From NCBI RefSeq assembly GCF_007860125.1, contig NZ_SJPW01000005.1, forward strand, positions 62,001 through 126,000: 64,000 bases of DNA, read 5' to 3'. Below are positions 31,719 through 39,960 of the stretch, piece after piece (position 1 is the first letter of the stretch; each line of letters starts with the position of its first letter). The DNA comes from Rubripirellula tenax (lineage in GTDB: Bacteria; Planctomycetota; Planctomycetia; Pirellulales; Pirellulaceae). Under the pieces are notes generated by a model that was not told the origin of the DNA, searched no databases, and saw only the letters and a list, made by a program, of their open reading frames with translations. The translations under genes and the position numbers were made by a program.

Positions 31719-34060
31719 GATGGGTCTCCTTCGGCAATCAACAATTGACCGATTGCCAATCCGCCATCGTTGACGGGAATTCGTCCGGGTAGGCGGATGT
31801 CCAGCGATCGTTGGCTGGCCGATTTTTGAATCATTTCCAACAGCACCCGATTCTGAAACACGCCCCCGGACAGCACACAGGGAATGCGGTCGTGGCGAGA
31901 CGCCAGCTCGCAGATGAGTTTTGCGACGGCGCGGTGGAATTTGGTCGCGATCCGGTTCGGGGAAAGATGGTGGAGGTCGTCTTGGATGGCGGTCAGGACG
32001 GGTCGCCAGTCCAGCAAGAGAGTGGGCTGTGCAATCACTTCACCCTCCCCCTGGGAGGGTCGCGAGGAATGAGCGGGGAGGGCGAGTGCTGAAGGTACTG
32101 CGCGTTGCCCTCCCCTCGCTTCGCTCGACCCTCCCGGAGGGAGGGTGGACGTGTGGATCACGAACTCGTACGAGGTGGACTCCTTCAAATCACACACCGC
32201 TTCCAATCGCATCGCTGCTTCTCCTTCGTCGTCGACCGATTCAATGCCCAAAACCATCGCGGCAACGCCATCGAACAAACGCCCCATACTGGACGTGATC
32301 GGGCCATGATCCATCGCGTAGCGAAACGCATCGTCAATTGATTCGTCACTTGATTGGCCGAGTTGGAACCGCAGTGACTTTGCGATTCGCCAAGGTTGCT
32401 TGATCGCGGCCTCGCCACCGGGCAAACGAAACGGTCGCAGATGGCCGACCCGTTGGAAATCCGACTGCGTCGCCAGCAACGCTTCGCCGCCCCACACGGT
32501 TCCGTCATTGCAATAGCCAGTCCCATCGAATGCGATGCCCAGCACGGCTTGATCGAGTAGGTCATGTTCCAACATCGCGCCCACAACATGAGCATGATGG
32601 TGCTGGACCGACGTTGTTTCGCATTCGTTCCGCGAAGCCCATGCCGTCGTGAAGTAGTCGGGATGCCAATCGTGAACGACTGCCGATGACTCAACTTGCA
32701 ACAACACTTGCAGCCTGTCCACGTTAGCGGTCAATCGCAAACGCGACGATTCAGATTCCATGTCGCCAATGTGAGGCCCGAGGACGATCGAGTCATTGGT
32801 TTGCAGGGCCACCGCAACCTTTTGATGACCACCCGCTGCGAGCCGAGTGATGTTGGATGCGTGATTGACCGTGATCGGTGCGATCCCTCGAGCGGCACGG
32901 ATCGTCATCGGTGAATCGCAAATGCATTGCACAACGCTGTCGTCGACGGGGTGCGTGATGTCCCGGTCATGATGCAGGAAAACACCGGCGATGGTTGCGA
33001 GTTCAGTTTGGGCCATTTCGTTTTGAAAGATGATCGGCGAACCGTGAGTGTTTCCGCTGGTGACAACCAAAGGACGGCCAACCCGGTCCGCCAAAATCAT
33101 GTGCAACGCGGACGTCGGCAGCATCAAACCGATCGTGCCCAGATGCGGAGAAATCAAATCGGATAAACCCGTGTTCAATCTCGATCGCAGTAAAACGATC
33201 GGACCAGCCGGACTTTGCAACTCGCACGCCTCCGCGTCACTGACCAAGGCCAGTTGTCTCGCCGACGCTAGGTCGCCAACCATCACGGGAAGTGGTTTGT
33301 TGGGGCGGTGTTTGCGGTTTCGCAGTCGCTGCACCGTTTGGTGGTTCGTTGCGTCGCAGATCAATTGATAGCCACCGATCGCTTTCACCGCCACGATGTC
33401 CCCTTCGTCAATACGCTCGGCGATGAATCGCATCGCATCGGTCGAATCAGCAAGCCGTTTGCCAGCTGCATCGGTTACCCAGCATTGCGGTCCGCATGTC
33501 GGGCAGCAGACGGTCTGGGCGTGAAAACGTCGATCCGACGGATCGCGATATTCCGCCTTACATCGCGGGCACATGGGAAACGCATCCATTGTCGTCGAAT
33601 TTCGATCAAACGGCATGCTGCGTAGAATCGAGTAGCGTGGTCCGCAAATGGCACACGTGATGAACGGGTAATCGCTACGCCAATCGGTCGCCGATCGGAC
33701 TTCGGCTGCGCAGTCTCCGCAGATGACTCGATCGAGCGGCACGACGGTCCGCATCGAATCGCCGATCTCGCTGGGTACGATCTCAAACTTTTCTAGTTTC
33801 GATTCGGACAACGTTGTTGAAGACTCCACGGCGAAAGCCGCGTTTGGAAATCTGGTTCGCAGTTTGGTTTCAAAAGCCAACAAATCACTGGGTTTTGCAG
33901 CCGCATGAATTTCAACGCCGCGAGACGAATTGCAAACCGAACCGACAATATGATGCTCGGCCGCAAGCCGCGTGATGGTCGGCCGGACACCCTGGCCTTG
34001 CACCAAACCCTTCATTAGGAAACGAGTCGAAGTGGCCGGCGGGATGGCAGTGATGGTCAT
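31709..34060 (-). CDS. hypF: carbamoyltransferase HypF with repeat-derived insertion
   Basis: 783 residues from ATG 34060 (ATGA overlap with hypB). HypF makes the carbamoyl group for CN. Domains in order: acylphosphatase-like (residues 10-95, GLVQGQGVRP), two zinc-finger pairs (CGDC, CAICGPRY, CPRC, CPTCGPQC), YrdC-like, and a Kae1-like domain with HHHAHVVGAMLEH. About residues 635-680 are foreign: the DNA of 32040-32150 is an intergenic-type palindromic repeat read in frame (STLPPGGSSEARGG..., RPSQGEGE). The frame survives and the final FQNRVLL and NDGGLAIGQ motifs follow, so the protein may still work, with an added surface loop. Confidence 0.92.
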   Translation of the reverse strand: MTITAIPPATSTRFLMKGLVQGQGVRPTITRLAAEHHIVGSVCNSSRGVEIHAAAKPSDLLAFETKLRTRFPNAAFAVESSTTLSESKLEKFEIVPSEIGDSMRTVVPLDRVICGDCAAEVRSATDWRSDYPFITCAICGPRYSILRSMPFDRNSTTMDAFPMCPRCKAEYRDPSDRRFHAQTVCCPTCGPQCWVTDAAGKRLADSTDAMRFIAERIDEGDIVAVKAIGGYQLICDATNHQTVQRLRNRKHRPNKPLPVMVGDLASARQLALVSDAEACELQSPAGPIVLLRSRLNTGLSDLISPHLGTIGLMLPTSALHMILADRVGRPLVVTSGNTHGSPIIFQNEMAQTELATIAGVFLHHDRDITHPVDDSVVQCICDSPMTIRAARGIAPITVNHASNITRLAAGGHQKVAVALQTNDSIVLGPHIGDMESESSRLRLTANVDRLQVLLQVESSAVVHDWHPDYFTTAWASRNECETTSVQHHHAHVVGAMLEHDLLDQAVLGIAFDGTGYCNDGTVWGGEALLATQSDFQRVGHLRPFRLPGGEAAIKQPWRIAKSLRFQLGQSSDESIDDAFRYAMDHGPITSSMGRLFDGVAAMVLGIESVDDEGEAAMRLEAVCDLKESTSYEFVIHTSTLPPGGSSEARGGQRAVPSALALPAHSSRPSQGEGEVIAQPTLLLDWRPVLTAIQDDLHHLSPNRIATKFHRAVAKLICELASRHDRIPCVLSGGVFQNRVLLEMIQKSASQRSLDIRLPGRIPVNDGGLAIGQLLIAEGDPSCV
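32040..32150. repeat. GGGAGGG-type inverted repeat inside hypF
   Basis: Two arms, TCACCCTCCCCCTGGGAGGG...GGGGAGGGCG and CGCCCTCCCCTCG...GGGAGGGTGGA in inverse, each with its own small CCCTCCC/GGGAGGG hairpin. It is an intergenic-type mobile palindrome that lies in frame within hypF and adds about 40 codons. Confidence 0.85.
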
Positions 34061-34734
34061 CGTTGCACCGCTTCGAACAACATAGCTTCGCGGCGTTTTT
34101 TCAATAGATCGCACCAACCAGCGATGCCCTCATCACGGATCGAGCTAACTTCGATCACGTTCATGTCTTCGCGAATTTGGTGGGCATCGCTGACAGCTTG
34201 ATCGACACGGAATGGTACGTGTGGCAACAAGTCGGTCTTGGTGATCACCATGACGTCGCTGGTGCGAAACATCTTCGGGTACTTGCCCGGTTTGTCGTCG
34301 CCTTCGGTGGTGCTGAGCAGCACGACGCGTAGGTGTTCGGCGAGATCATGCGAAGCCGGACAAACGAGATTGCCGATGTTCTCGATGAATAGGAAATCCA
34401 GTGGCGTCGGCGGAAGTTTGGCGAGTCCGCTTTCGACCAATGACAGCTCCAGATGGCAAGCGCCGCCGGTCGTCAGTTGTTCGACCGGCACGTACGGCCG
34501 TAACCGTTCGGCGTCACGATCGGTGGCCAAATCACCCACAAGCACCGCCACGCAGAAGCGATCACCCCAATGGCGGCAGGTTGCTTCCAACAGACTCGTT
34601 TTCCCGGAACCGGGCGAAGACACCAGGTTGATCACGAAAGTGCCCTGCCGCGTGAACCGTCGTCGAAGGGTTTCGGCAGCCGCCTTTTTGTCAGCTTGAA
34701 TGTCTTGATTGATGGGAACGATTCTAGTCGGCAT
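34057..34734 (-). CDS. hypB: hydrogenase nickel-insertion GTPase HypB
   Basis: 225 residues. P-loop SSPGSGKTSLLE at residues 38-49, GDLATDRDAERL, the metal-binding GGACHL (Cys and His near residue 90), ENIGNLVCPA and ITKTDLLPHV for guanine recognition. It drives nickel delivery from HypA to the large subunit by GTP hydrolysis. The N-terminal histidine-rich nickel store found in some HypB proteins is missing. Overlaps hypA and hypF. Confidence 0.95.
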   Translation of the reverse strand: MPTRIVPINQDIQADKKAAAETLRRRFTRQGTFVINLVSSPGSGKTSLLEATCRHWGDRFCVAVLVGDLATDRDAERLRPYVPVEQLTTGGACHLELSLVESGLAKLPPTPLDFLFIENIGNLVCPASHDLAEHLRVVLLSTTEGDDKPGKYPKMFRTSDVMVITKTDLLPHVPFRVDQAVSDAHQIREDMNVIEVSSIRDEGIAGWCDLLKKRREAMLFEAVQR

Positions 34735-35131
34735 GGGGAACTCCTTCGGCTAGGGTCACCGAAAGCAACCGAAACTGGTCGCCAGCGATGACTTTCACCC
34801 GGCCTGAACCGCACTGGTGACAACGAAAGATGAAGGTGTTCAATTCACTTTCTTGATGACATCGCAAACACTCAATCGCGAGTGCACTTTCGATGATCAC
34901 GAGACGCATTTGGGGTGTCGTGGATCTTGTTAAAGATCCGTCCTTGGAAGGATTTTGAACAAGATCCACTACGGAAATGAGTTCATCAAACGCGATTCGT
35001 ACGAGGTCGATCTCGATTCCCGAGAGTGGACCGATCTCGACGGTTACCTCGCTCACCTCTGTCGCACCGTTTTCGGCAGCGATCTGTTCGACTTGTCGTA
35101 GCAAACTCTTAACCAGCGATCGTTCGTGCAT
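34724..35131 (-). CDS. hypA: hydrogenase nickel chaperone HypA with repeat-derived insertion
   Basis: 135 residues from ATG 35131, which gives the family start MHERSLVKSLL with the Ni-binding His2. Zinc site CLRCH...CHQCGSG near residues 95-118. HypA is usually about 113-118 residues; the excess maps to about 17 residues after AFDELI, encoded by the palindrome at 34920-34969 (VDLVQNPSKDGSLTRSTT). The nickel and zinc sites are intact. Overlaps the protease gene by 23 bases. Confidence 0.92.
   Translation of the reverse strand: MHERSLVKSLLRQVEQIAAENGATEVSEVTVEIGPLSGIEIDLVRIAFDELISVVDLVQNPSKDGSLTRSTTPQMRLVIIESALAIECLRCHQESELNTFIFRCHQCGSGRVKVIAGDQFRLLSVTLAEGVPHAD
34920..34969. repeat. GTGGATCTTGTT palindrome inside hypA
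   Basis: GTGGATCTTGTTAAAGATCC at one end and GGATTTTGAACAAGATCCAC at the other form a 24-bp imperfect stem with almost no loop. It is read through in frame by hypA and adds about 17 codons between the N-terminal domain and the zinc domain. Confidence 0.82.
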
Positions 35132-35633
35132 CGCAGACCTCCCGGAAAATCTCGGCGGCACAGCATTTCGCAATCGCGATCAAAGCGGGCGACATGGGAT
35201 CGAGCCGCTCGATGTTTCTCGCATTGCCGACCCAAAGTTCGACATGATCGGTTCGTTTGCCGAGGGATTCTGCCATCCGCAGCGTTTGTTCCAATCCGAT
35301 GTCATGCGTTCCGTGCGAACGAATCTGACCGATGGTCGTGCGATCCTTGGCGTTTGCGAAGCCGAGCATTTGAAAATCAACGTCGCCGGGAAGTCCAACC
35401 GCCGCGTCGATGACGATCACGCGGTCGCTTTCATCGAGCCAGCCGATCAGATCAATCGGGTTGCTGATTTTGCGTCCAACCAATCCATGCGTGTTCTCCA
35501 GTTCTTCCGCGACCACCCAGCCAAACTGGTCGTCGCCGTGTGGACTGCCCACGCCGATGATTGTCGTGGGATAGGCTTCCAGCCTGTCAGGTTGGGCTCG
35601 ACAGGCTGGAAGCCTATCCCACGTTTTATTCAT
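35109..35633 (-). CDS. hydrogenase maturation protease with N-terminal repeat insertion
   Basis: 174 residues from ATG 35633 (ATGA overlap with the large subunit). It removes the short tail of the large subunit after nickel insertion. Family core: IIGVGSPHGDDQFGWVVAEEL with the metal-binding acid, VIVIDAAVG and SHGTHDIGL. Homologues begin almost directly at the IIGVG strand, but here residues 5-23 come from a 57-base palindromic repeat, exactly 19 codons, placed after MNKT. The initial beta strand is intact, so the enzyme may tolerate the extra N-terminal segment. Confidence 0.9.
   Translation of the reverse strand: MNKTWDRLPACRAQPDRLEAYPTTIIGVGSPHGDDQFGWVVAEELENTHGLVGRKISNPIDLIGWLDESDRVIVIDAAVGLPGDVDFQMLGFANAKDRTTIGQIRSHGTHDIGLEQTLRMAESLGKRTDHVELWVGNARNIERLDPMSPALIAIAKCCAAEIFREVCDARTIAG
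35566..35622. repeat. 57-bp perfect palindrome inside protease gene
   Basis: GTGGGATAGGCTTCCAGCCT(GTC) and its exact 23-base complement flank an 11-base loop. It is read as WDRLPACRAQPDRLEAYP by the protease gene. Same family as 36933-36990. Confidence 0.92.
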
Positions 35634-36925
35634 GTTCGCTCCATCGTCAGCGTCAGGAAGTGCGTCGAACAACTGATGCAGGGATCGTAGTTACGGATCA
35701 GCTTCTCGCACTCCGCTGCAACGATTTCGTCAGGCTCGCCAAGCAATTTTGGTAGATACTCACGAAGGTCCGATTCAATCTGCAGTTGATTCTGCGACGT
35801 CGGTGGGACGATCTTCGACGAGGCAACCGTGCCGTCTTCTTTGATTTGGTAATGATGATAAATCATGCCACGAGGAGCCTCCGTCGCCGCGCAGCCGTCA
35901 CTCGCCTTGGGTTGGTACGAAATGAATGGTTGCGGTGGCGGCTCGTAGCTTTCGATGATGTCAATCGCTTCCTCCAATGCATGCACCACCTCGATGCTGC
36001 GAGCGATAATTGAGTGGAAACGGTTTCGCATCGGCAACGGTGGGCAGACGTCTTTGAAGAGCCGCTGAGCATTCGGAAACAGCCGTGCGTGGTTCAATTC
36101 CAAACGTGCCAGCGGTCCCAAAAAGTACGGCGTCTGATGATCACGGCGGACGGACTGCAAAGCCGTGCTGTGCGCCGCATGTTGCTCGCTGAAGTGGTGC
36201 TCGTAATCGTCGACCGAGATTGACGGATAACGCGTCGACGCGATCACGCCTTCGTTCATCGGATACTCGTCGTCGTGTTGCAAAGCGACCAATTCGCAGT
36301 CGATGTTGAACTCGGGAAAATCGAACGTGGCCACCCAACGGGTCATCTCGATTGCCGCTTGCAATGCCCATTTCAAATCAGGAAGGCAAACCGTTAGTTC
36401 ATCGCGAGTGGGCAGCTTGTAAAACCCGCCGACACGAACATTGACCGGATGGATGGCTCGACCGCCCAGAACCTCCAACAACTGGTTTCCGGTCTTTTTG
36501 ATGCGTAAACCATCGTTGATACGATCGGGAAATCGCTCGGCCAGTTCGATGCCGCTGTGGCAATCAAAAAAATCGGGTGCGTTGAGCATAATGATGTGCA
36601 GCACATGACTTTCGATCCATTCGCCACAGTACAACAACCGCCGTAGCGTGCGGATGCCGGGCGATATTTCGATGCCAAGTGCTTTCTCGATCGCGTGAAC
36701 GGAGGTCATTTGGTAGGCGACCGGGCAAATGCCGCAGATCCGAGCGGTGATGTCGGGGACTTCCTCGATCGCTCGACCCCGCAAAAACGATTCAAAGAAG
36801 CGTGGCGATTCATAGATCGACAGCTTCACGCTTTCGACAGCATTGCCGCGAACACGAATATGAAGTGCCCCCTCGCCTTCGACTCGCGTCAACGCATTGA
36901 CCGTGATTTTTCGTTCGTTGGTCAT
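35630..36925 (-). CDS. hydA: [NiFe] hydrogenase large (alpha) subunit, group 3b-like
   Basis: 431 residues from ATG 36925; a TTG at 36931 would add two. It holds the Ni-Fe site: RICGIC (Cys64, Cys67) and DPCISCSTH (Cys416, Cys419, His422), with a 9-residue tail FLTLTMERT for the protease to cut. ITVNALTRVEGEGAL opens the chain. Group 3b assignment rests on the partner set (HydB, FAD/NAD gamma, delta) and on the length. The palindrome at 36933-36990 ends 8 bases before the start, and no ribosome site is visible, so translation may rely on coupling or be weakened. Confidence 0.93.
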   Translation of the reverse strand: MTNERKITVNALTRVEGEGALHIRVRGNAVESVKLSIYESPRFFESFLRGRAIEEVPDITARICGICPVAYQMTSVHAIEKALGIEISPGIRTLRRLLYCGEWIESHVLHIIMLNAPDFFDCHSGIELAERFPDRINDGLRIKKTGNQLLEVLGGRAIHPVNVRVGGFYKLPTRDELTVCLPDLKWALQAAIEMTRWVATFDFPEFNIDCELVALQHDDEYPMNEGVIASTRYPSISVDDYEHHFSEQHAAHSTALQSVRRDHQTPYFLGPLARLELNHARLFPNAQRLFKDVCPPLPMRNRFHSIIARSIEVVHALEEAIDIIESYEPPPQPFISYQPKASDGCAATEAPRGMIYHHYQIKEDGTVASSKIVPPTSQNQLQIESDLREYLPKLLGEPDEIVAAECEKLIRNYDPCISCSTHFLTLTMERT

Positions 36926-36932
36926 GATCAAT

Positions 36933-36990
36933 GTGGGATAGGCTTCCAGCCTGTCGTTGCGATGAATGACAGGCTGGAAGCCTATCCCAC
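36933..36990. repeat. 58-bp palindrome between hydrogenase subunits
   Basis: 23-base perfect arms GTGGGATAGGCTTCCAGCCT(GTC) with a 12-base loop. The TAG inside GTGGGATAGG is the stop codon of the delta subunit, and the other arm ends just before the alpha start. Confidence 0.93.
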
Positions 36991-37761
36991 GTTTCCCTCC
37001 AGTCGATCGCTTTCGATTTGAAACACGTTCGCCGCCGCGTTCATGTTACGCAGTGCGTGAATCATCTGGGTCGCGGTTGTTTCGCCGCTCAAATGATGCT
37101 GTGATAACGCGGGGCAGTTCGCTTGGGCCGCCGGGCCGAAACATCCGTAACACGGCCGATCGTAGGCAGGGCATATCGCACCGCATCCCGCTTGGGTGAT
37201 CGGGCCGAGGCACGGTAAACCCCGAGTGACGACCAAACACACTGTTCCGCGGCGTTTGCATTCCAAACAAACGCTGTGTCGCGGTGTTCGTGGATGGCAA
37301 TCGGCGATCAGGGCCGCCAGAATTTCAAGCAATTGATGCCGGTCGATCGGGCATCCTCGCAATTCAAAATCAACCGCGACGTGGTCCGCGATCGCGGTGC
37401 TGGTGGCAAGCGTTTCAATGTACTCGGGATGTGCATAGACCGAAGCGATGAACTCTTCGTGATCGGCCCAGTTCCGCAGCGCCTGGATACCACCCGCCGT
37501 CGCGCACGCTCCGATCGTGATCAGCGTTTTCGATTGACTGCGGATGTCACGAATGCGTTTCGCATCTGCAGCCGTGGTGATGGAACCTTCGATCAAAGCG
37601 ACATCGAACGGTCCCGGACCGACATGGCTGCTGGCTTCCAAAAAGTGAGCGATTTCAATCTTTCCGGCCAGTTCGATCAGCTCGTCCTCGCATGACAACA
37701 ATGACAACTGGCAACCGTCGCAGGAAGCAAATTTGAAGACGCCGAGCCGTTTCTTGGTCAT
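36982..37761 (-). CDS. hydD: [NiFe] hydrogenase small (delta) subunit
   Basis: 259 residues. It carries the FeS relay to the Ni-Fe site: FASCDGCQLSLLSCE at residues 11-25, ITIGACATAGG, RGCPID, CLECKRRG, CLVVTRGLPCLGPITQAGCG and CPAYDRPCYGCFG. There is no Tat signal, so the enzyme is cytoplasmic, as group 3 enzymes are. The last two residues and the stop (TAG at 36984-36982) lie within the palindrome, so the original C terminus has been replaced. ATGA overlap with the gamma gene. Confidence 0.93.
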   Translation of the reverse strand: MTKKRLGVFKFASCDGCQLSLLSCEDELIELAGKIEIAHFLEASSHVGPGPFDVALIEGSITTAADAKRIRDIRSQSKTLITIGACATAGGIQALRNWADHEEFIASVYAHPEYIETLATSTAIADHVAVDFELRGCPIDRHQLLEILAALIADCHPRTPRHSVCLECKRRGTVCLVVTRGLPCLGPITQAGCGAICPAYDRPCYGCFGPAAQANCPALSQHHLSGETTATQMIHALRNMNAAANVFQIESDRLEGNVG

Positions 37762-38603
37762 AGCGAATCCACCCGCATCAAACGATTGACTTGGTCATAG
37801 CGCAGCACCGGTCCGTCTTTGCAAATGAAGTACGGTCCCAATTGGCAATGACCACAGTGACCGATCGCACAATTCATGTTGCGTTCAAGGGATAGCCAAA
37901 GGTTGTCACGCGGAATACCACGTTCGCGTACCGCACGGATCGCGTACGTCATCATGACATCGGGGCCGCAGCAAAACAGCACCGTACGACTGGGTTGCTC
38001 AATGCTCAAACGATTCAACAGCAATGTGACGACGCCGACGTGGCCGTTCCAGTTCTTTAACGCTCGATCCACCGTCGTTTGCACGTTGATTCCGCAGCTT
38101 GACCACGCGTCGTACTGGTCAGCGTACAGCAAGTCCGCGGGCGTTCGAGCACCGATCAGCAGGCTCACTCGTCCAAACTCGTCCCGATGTTCGGTGACGT
38201 GTTCAATGACGGGGCGCAGCGGTGCGAGGCCGATTCCGCCGGCAACCAGAACCAAATCGTTTCCACGAGCGTCCTCGATCGGCCAATGCGAACCGAACGG
38301 ACCGCGGATTCCGATCGAATCCCCCGGCGTGAGCCTGGCCAGTGACTGCGTCACGTTCCCGACGGCTCGCACTGTGTGAACCAACGGATCTCCCGGAGAC
38401 GCCAGGCGACTGAGCGAGATCGCGGACTCGCCGACGCCCGGCAAATACAACATGTTGAATTGCCCGGGTAGCGACGAGTACGCTTCTCTAGCATCGCTAG
38501 CCGAAAGCTCCATGTAATACGTCGTCACGCCCGGCGTTTCATCGTGCATCTCGACAATCTTCGCCGAAGCGATCGTCCACGGGTCAACTTGCGGCGACAG
38601 CAT
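37758..38603 (-). CDS. hydG: hydrogenase gamma subunit, FAD/NAD(P)-binding
   Basis: 281 residues from ATG 38603. It is a ferredoxin-NADP reductase-like diaphorase: SLPGQFNMLYLPGVGESAIS for FAD, LVLVAGGIGLAPLRPVIEH for NAD(P), FCCGPDVMMTYAIRAV, then the C-terminal [2Fe-2S] cysteines in LERNMNCAIGHCGHCQLG and FICKDGPVL. It passes electrons between NAD(P)H and the beta subunit. It overlaps the stress-protein gene by 20 bases, which ties the hydrogenase to that operon. Confidence 0.93.
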   Translation of the reverse strand: MLSPQVDPWTIASAKIVEMHDETPGVTTYYMELSASDAREAYSSLPGQFNMLYLPGVGESAISLSRLASPGDPLVHTVRAVGNVTQSLARLTPGDSIGIRGPFGSHWPIEDARGNDLVLVAGGIGLAPLRPVIEHVTEHRDEFGRVSLLIGARTPADLLYADQYDAWSSCGINVQTTVDRALKNWNGHVGVVTLLLNRLSIEQPSRTVLFCCGPDVMMTYAIRAVRERGIPRDNLWLSLERNMNCAIGHCGHCQLGPYFICKDGPVLRYDQVNRLMRVDSL

Positions 38604-39504
38604 CAGACACCTCTTCCGCTTCCACGTCCGATGTCCAGTGATGACGCGAAATCCAAACACTGCATGGGGCATGACGCAGCACATACTTCGACGTGCTTCC
38701 CAACATCAACTGGCCCAGCAGACTGTGTCCGGTGTCACCGACGACAATCAATCCCGCGTCGTCGTCCTCAGCGGCTTGCACGATCGCTTCGCCCACGTGA
38801 GCGGCCACGGGCGTCTTGGCGTTTGTATGCGGAAAGTGCTCTGCGATCTGACTGGCCATTCGTTCGGCGGCTTCGTCCAACCGATCGACTTGTTTCGGAT
38901 CAACGGTGATGGGAACACCAATGTAGCCTTCGTCCGCGTAGTCATAGGGCTGCGGCACCACACTGATGACGTCGATTTGGCGATCACGCGGCAGGTTCCA
39001 CTGCGTGAGTTCAGCCACCGCTTCGCGTGATGCAATGGATTGATCGAATCCAAGGACGATGCGTTGGATACCACTGCCGGATTCCGGTTTGGATCGAACC
39101 ACAACGACGGAACACGTCGCGCTGGTGGCGATGCTGTCGGACACGCTGCCCAGCAAAACACGTCGCACGGCGGAGTGCCCCTTCGCACCCAGAACGATCA
39201 AGTCCGGCTTCAGCGACATGGCTTTGTCCAGGATGCAGGGCACCGTTGCGCCGGAGCCGTGGACGAGCGTGACAGATTTGCAAACGTCTTTGAGTGACGT
39301 TTCGGCAGCCTCCAGGATCGCTTTGGTTCGGAGGTTCTCTTGTTCGGTCCATTCGGTAACCCAGGGCTGCATCGAATAATGAGCCGGGTCATACGAAACC
39401 GTCAACACAACAACGTCGATGTCGCGGTTTTGTGCGAGTGTTTTGACAAGGTCGACGGCATCACTGGCGGGCTGCGAGCCATCGGTGGGGAGCAGGATTT
39501 TCAT
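38584..39504 (-). CDS. tandem-domain universal stress protein, first gene of hydrogenase operon
   Basis: 306 residues from ATG 39504 (MKILLPTDGSQPASDAV). Both domains carry the ATP-binding signature: GAKGHSAVRRVLLGSVSDSI near 130-150 and GDTGHSLLGQLMLGSTSKYV near 265-285. It is the promoter-proximal gene of an 11-gene unit that ends with hypE at 29319. A stress protein at the head of a hydrogenase operon, under the same sigma-54 promoter, is direct evidence that the hydrogenase belongs to the stress response. Confidence 0.9.
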   Translation of the reverse strand: MKILLPTDGSQPASDAVDLVKTLAQNRDIDVVVLTVSYDPAHYSMQPWVTEWTEQENLRTKAILEAAETSLKDVCKSVTLVHGSGATVPCILDKAMSLKPDLIVLGAKGHSAVRRVLLGSVSDSIATSATCSVVVVRSKPESGSGIQRIVLGFDQSIASREAVAELTQWNLPRDRQIDVISVVPQPYDYADEGYIGVPITVDPKQVDRLDEAAERMASQIAEHFPHTNAKTPVAAHVGEAIVQAAEDDDAGLIVVGDTGHSLLGQLMLGSTSKYVLRHAPCSVWISRHHWTSDVEAEEVSDAVAAS

Positions 39505-39559
39505 GGTTAGATTTCCCAAATCGGCATCACGCGAAACGTTTGTCTTGGTAGGTGAGAAT

Positions 39560-39575
39560 CGCAGTCGGTGTGCCA
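39560..39575 (-). promoter_or_regulatory. sigma-54 promoter of hydrogenase operon
   Basis: Minus-strand TGGCACACCGACTGCG, with a perfect TGGCAC -24 box and GC at the right distance, 56 bases before the ATG at 39504. Confidence 0.78.
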
Positions 39576-39606
39576 AGTGAGAAATGATGAAAAGGCGACG
39601 GGCAAT

Positions 39607-39622
39607 CGTGCGTGTGTGCACA
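39607..39622. promoter_or_regulatory. putative activator site of hydrogenase operon
   Basis: CGTGCGTGTGTGCACA fits CGTGC-N6-GCACR, 33 bases upstream of the -24 GG, the same distance as at fbaB. Confidence 0.6.
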
Positions 39623-39688
39623 GGTTGTGACGGAGGCGTGCGTCGGTGCGCGAGTGAGAGAGCAAAGAACCTTCACCGAAACACACTG

Positions 39689-39729
39689 GCTCCCTTTCTT
39701 CCCTCGCTTTGCGGGAAAAAAAAGGGAGC
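39689..39729. repeat. GCTCCCTTT palindrome
   Basis: GCTCCCTTTCTTCCCTCGC and GCGGGAAAAAAAAGGGAGC form an imperfect 19-bp stem with a 3-base loop. It may end transcription or be another intergenic repeat. Apart from this and the regulatory sites, 39505-39753 holds nothing that I can support. Confidence 0.75.
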
Positions 39730-39753
39730 TAGTATGAAGTTTGGGACCAATCG

Positions 39754-39911
39754 CTACTCCGACACCACCTTCACACCTGACTGAATCGACTCGGTCGGAT
39801 GCAGCACCAATAAATCGTTGGCATCCAAACCACTGGTGACATCCGTTTCCAATCCGTTGGACCGGCCGATTTTACCGTTGGTGGTCGCGGCGATCGTAAA
39901 GCCCGACCAAC
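39754..39911 (-). pseudogene. HlyD/MacA-type adaptor, C-terminal fragment
   Basis: The minus-strand frame ends NGKIGRSNGLETDVTSGLDA, NDLLVLHPTESIQSGVKVVSE and a TAG stop. This is the usual ending of periplasmic adaptor proteins of ABC or RND efflux systems (T.VTSGL..GD.VV..P). It has no start and only about 50 residues. A deletion joins it to the ABC ATPase fragment upstream. Confidence 0.7.
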
Positions 39912-39960
39912 CGCAATGTTTCGGCCGGGTCCAGCGAATCCTTGGCGATGTCAGCGACTT

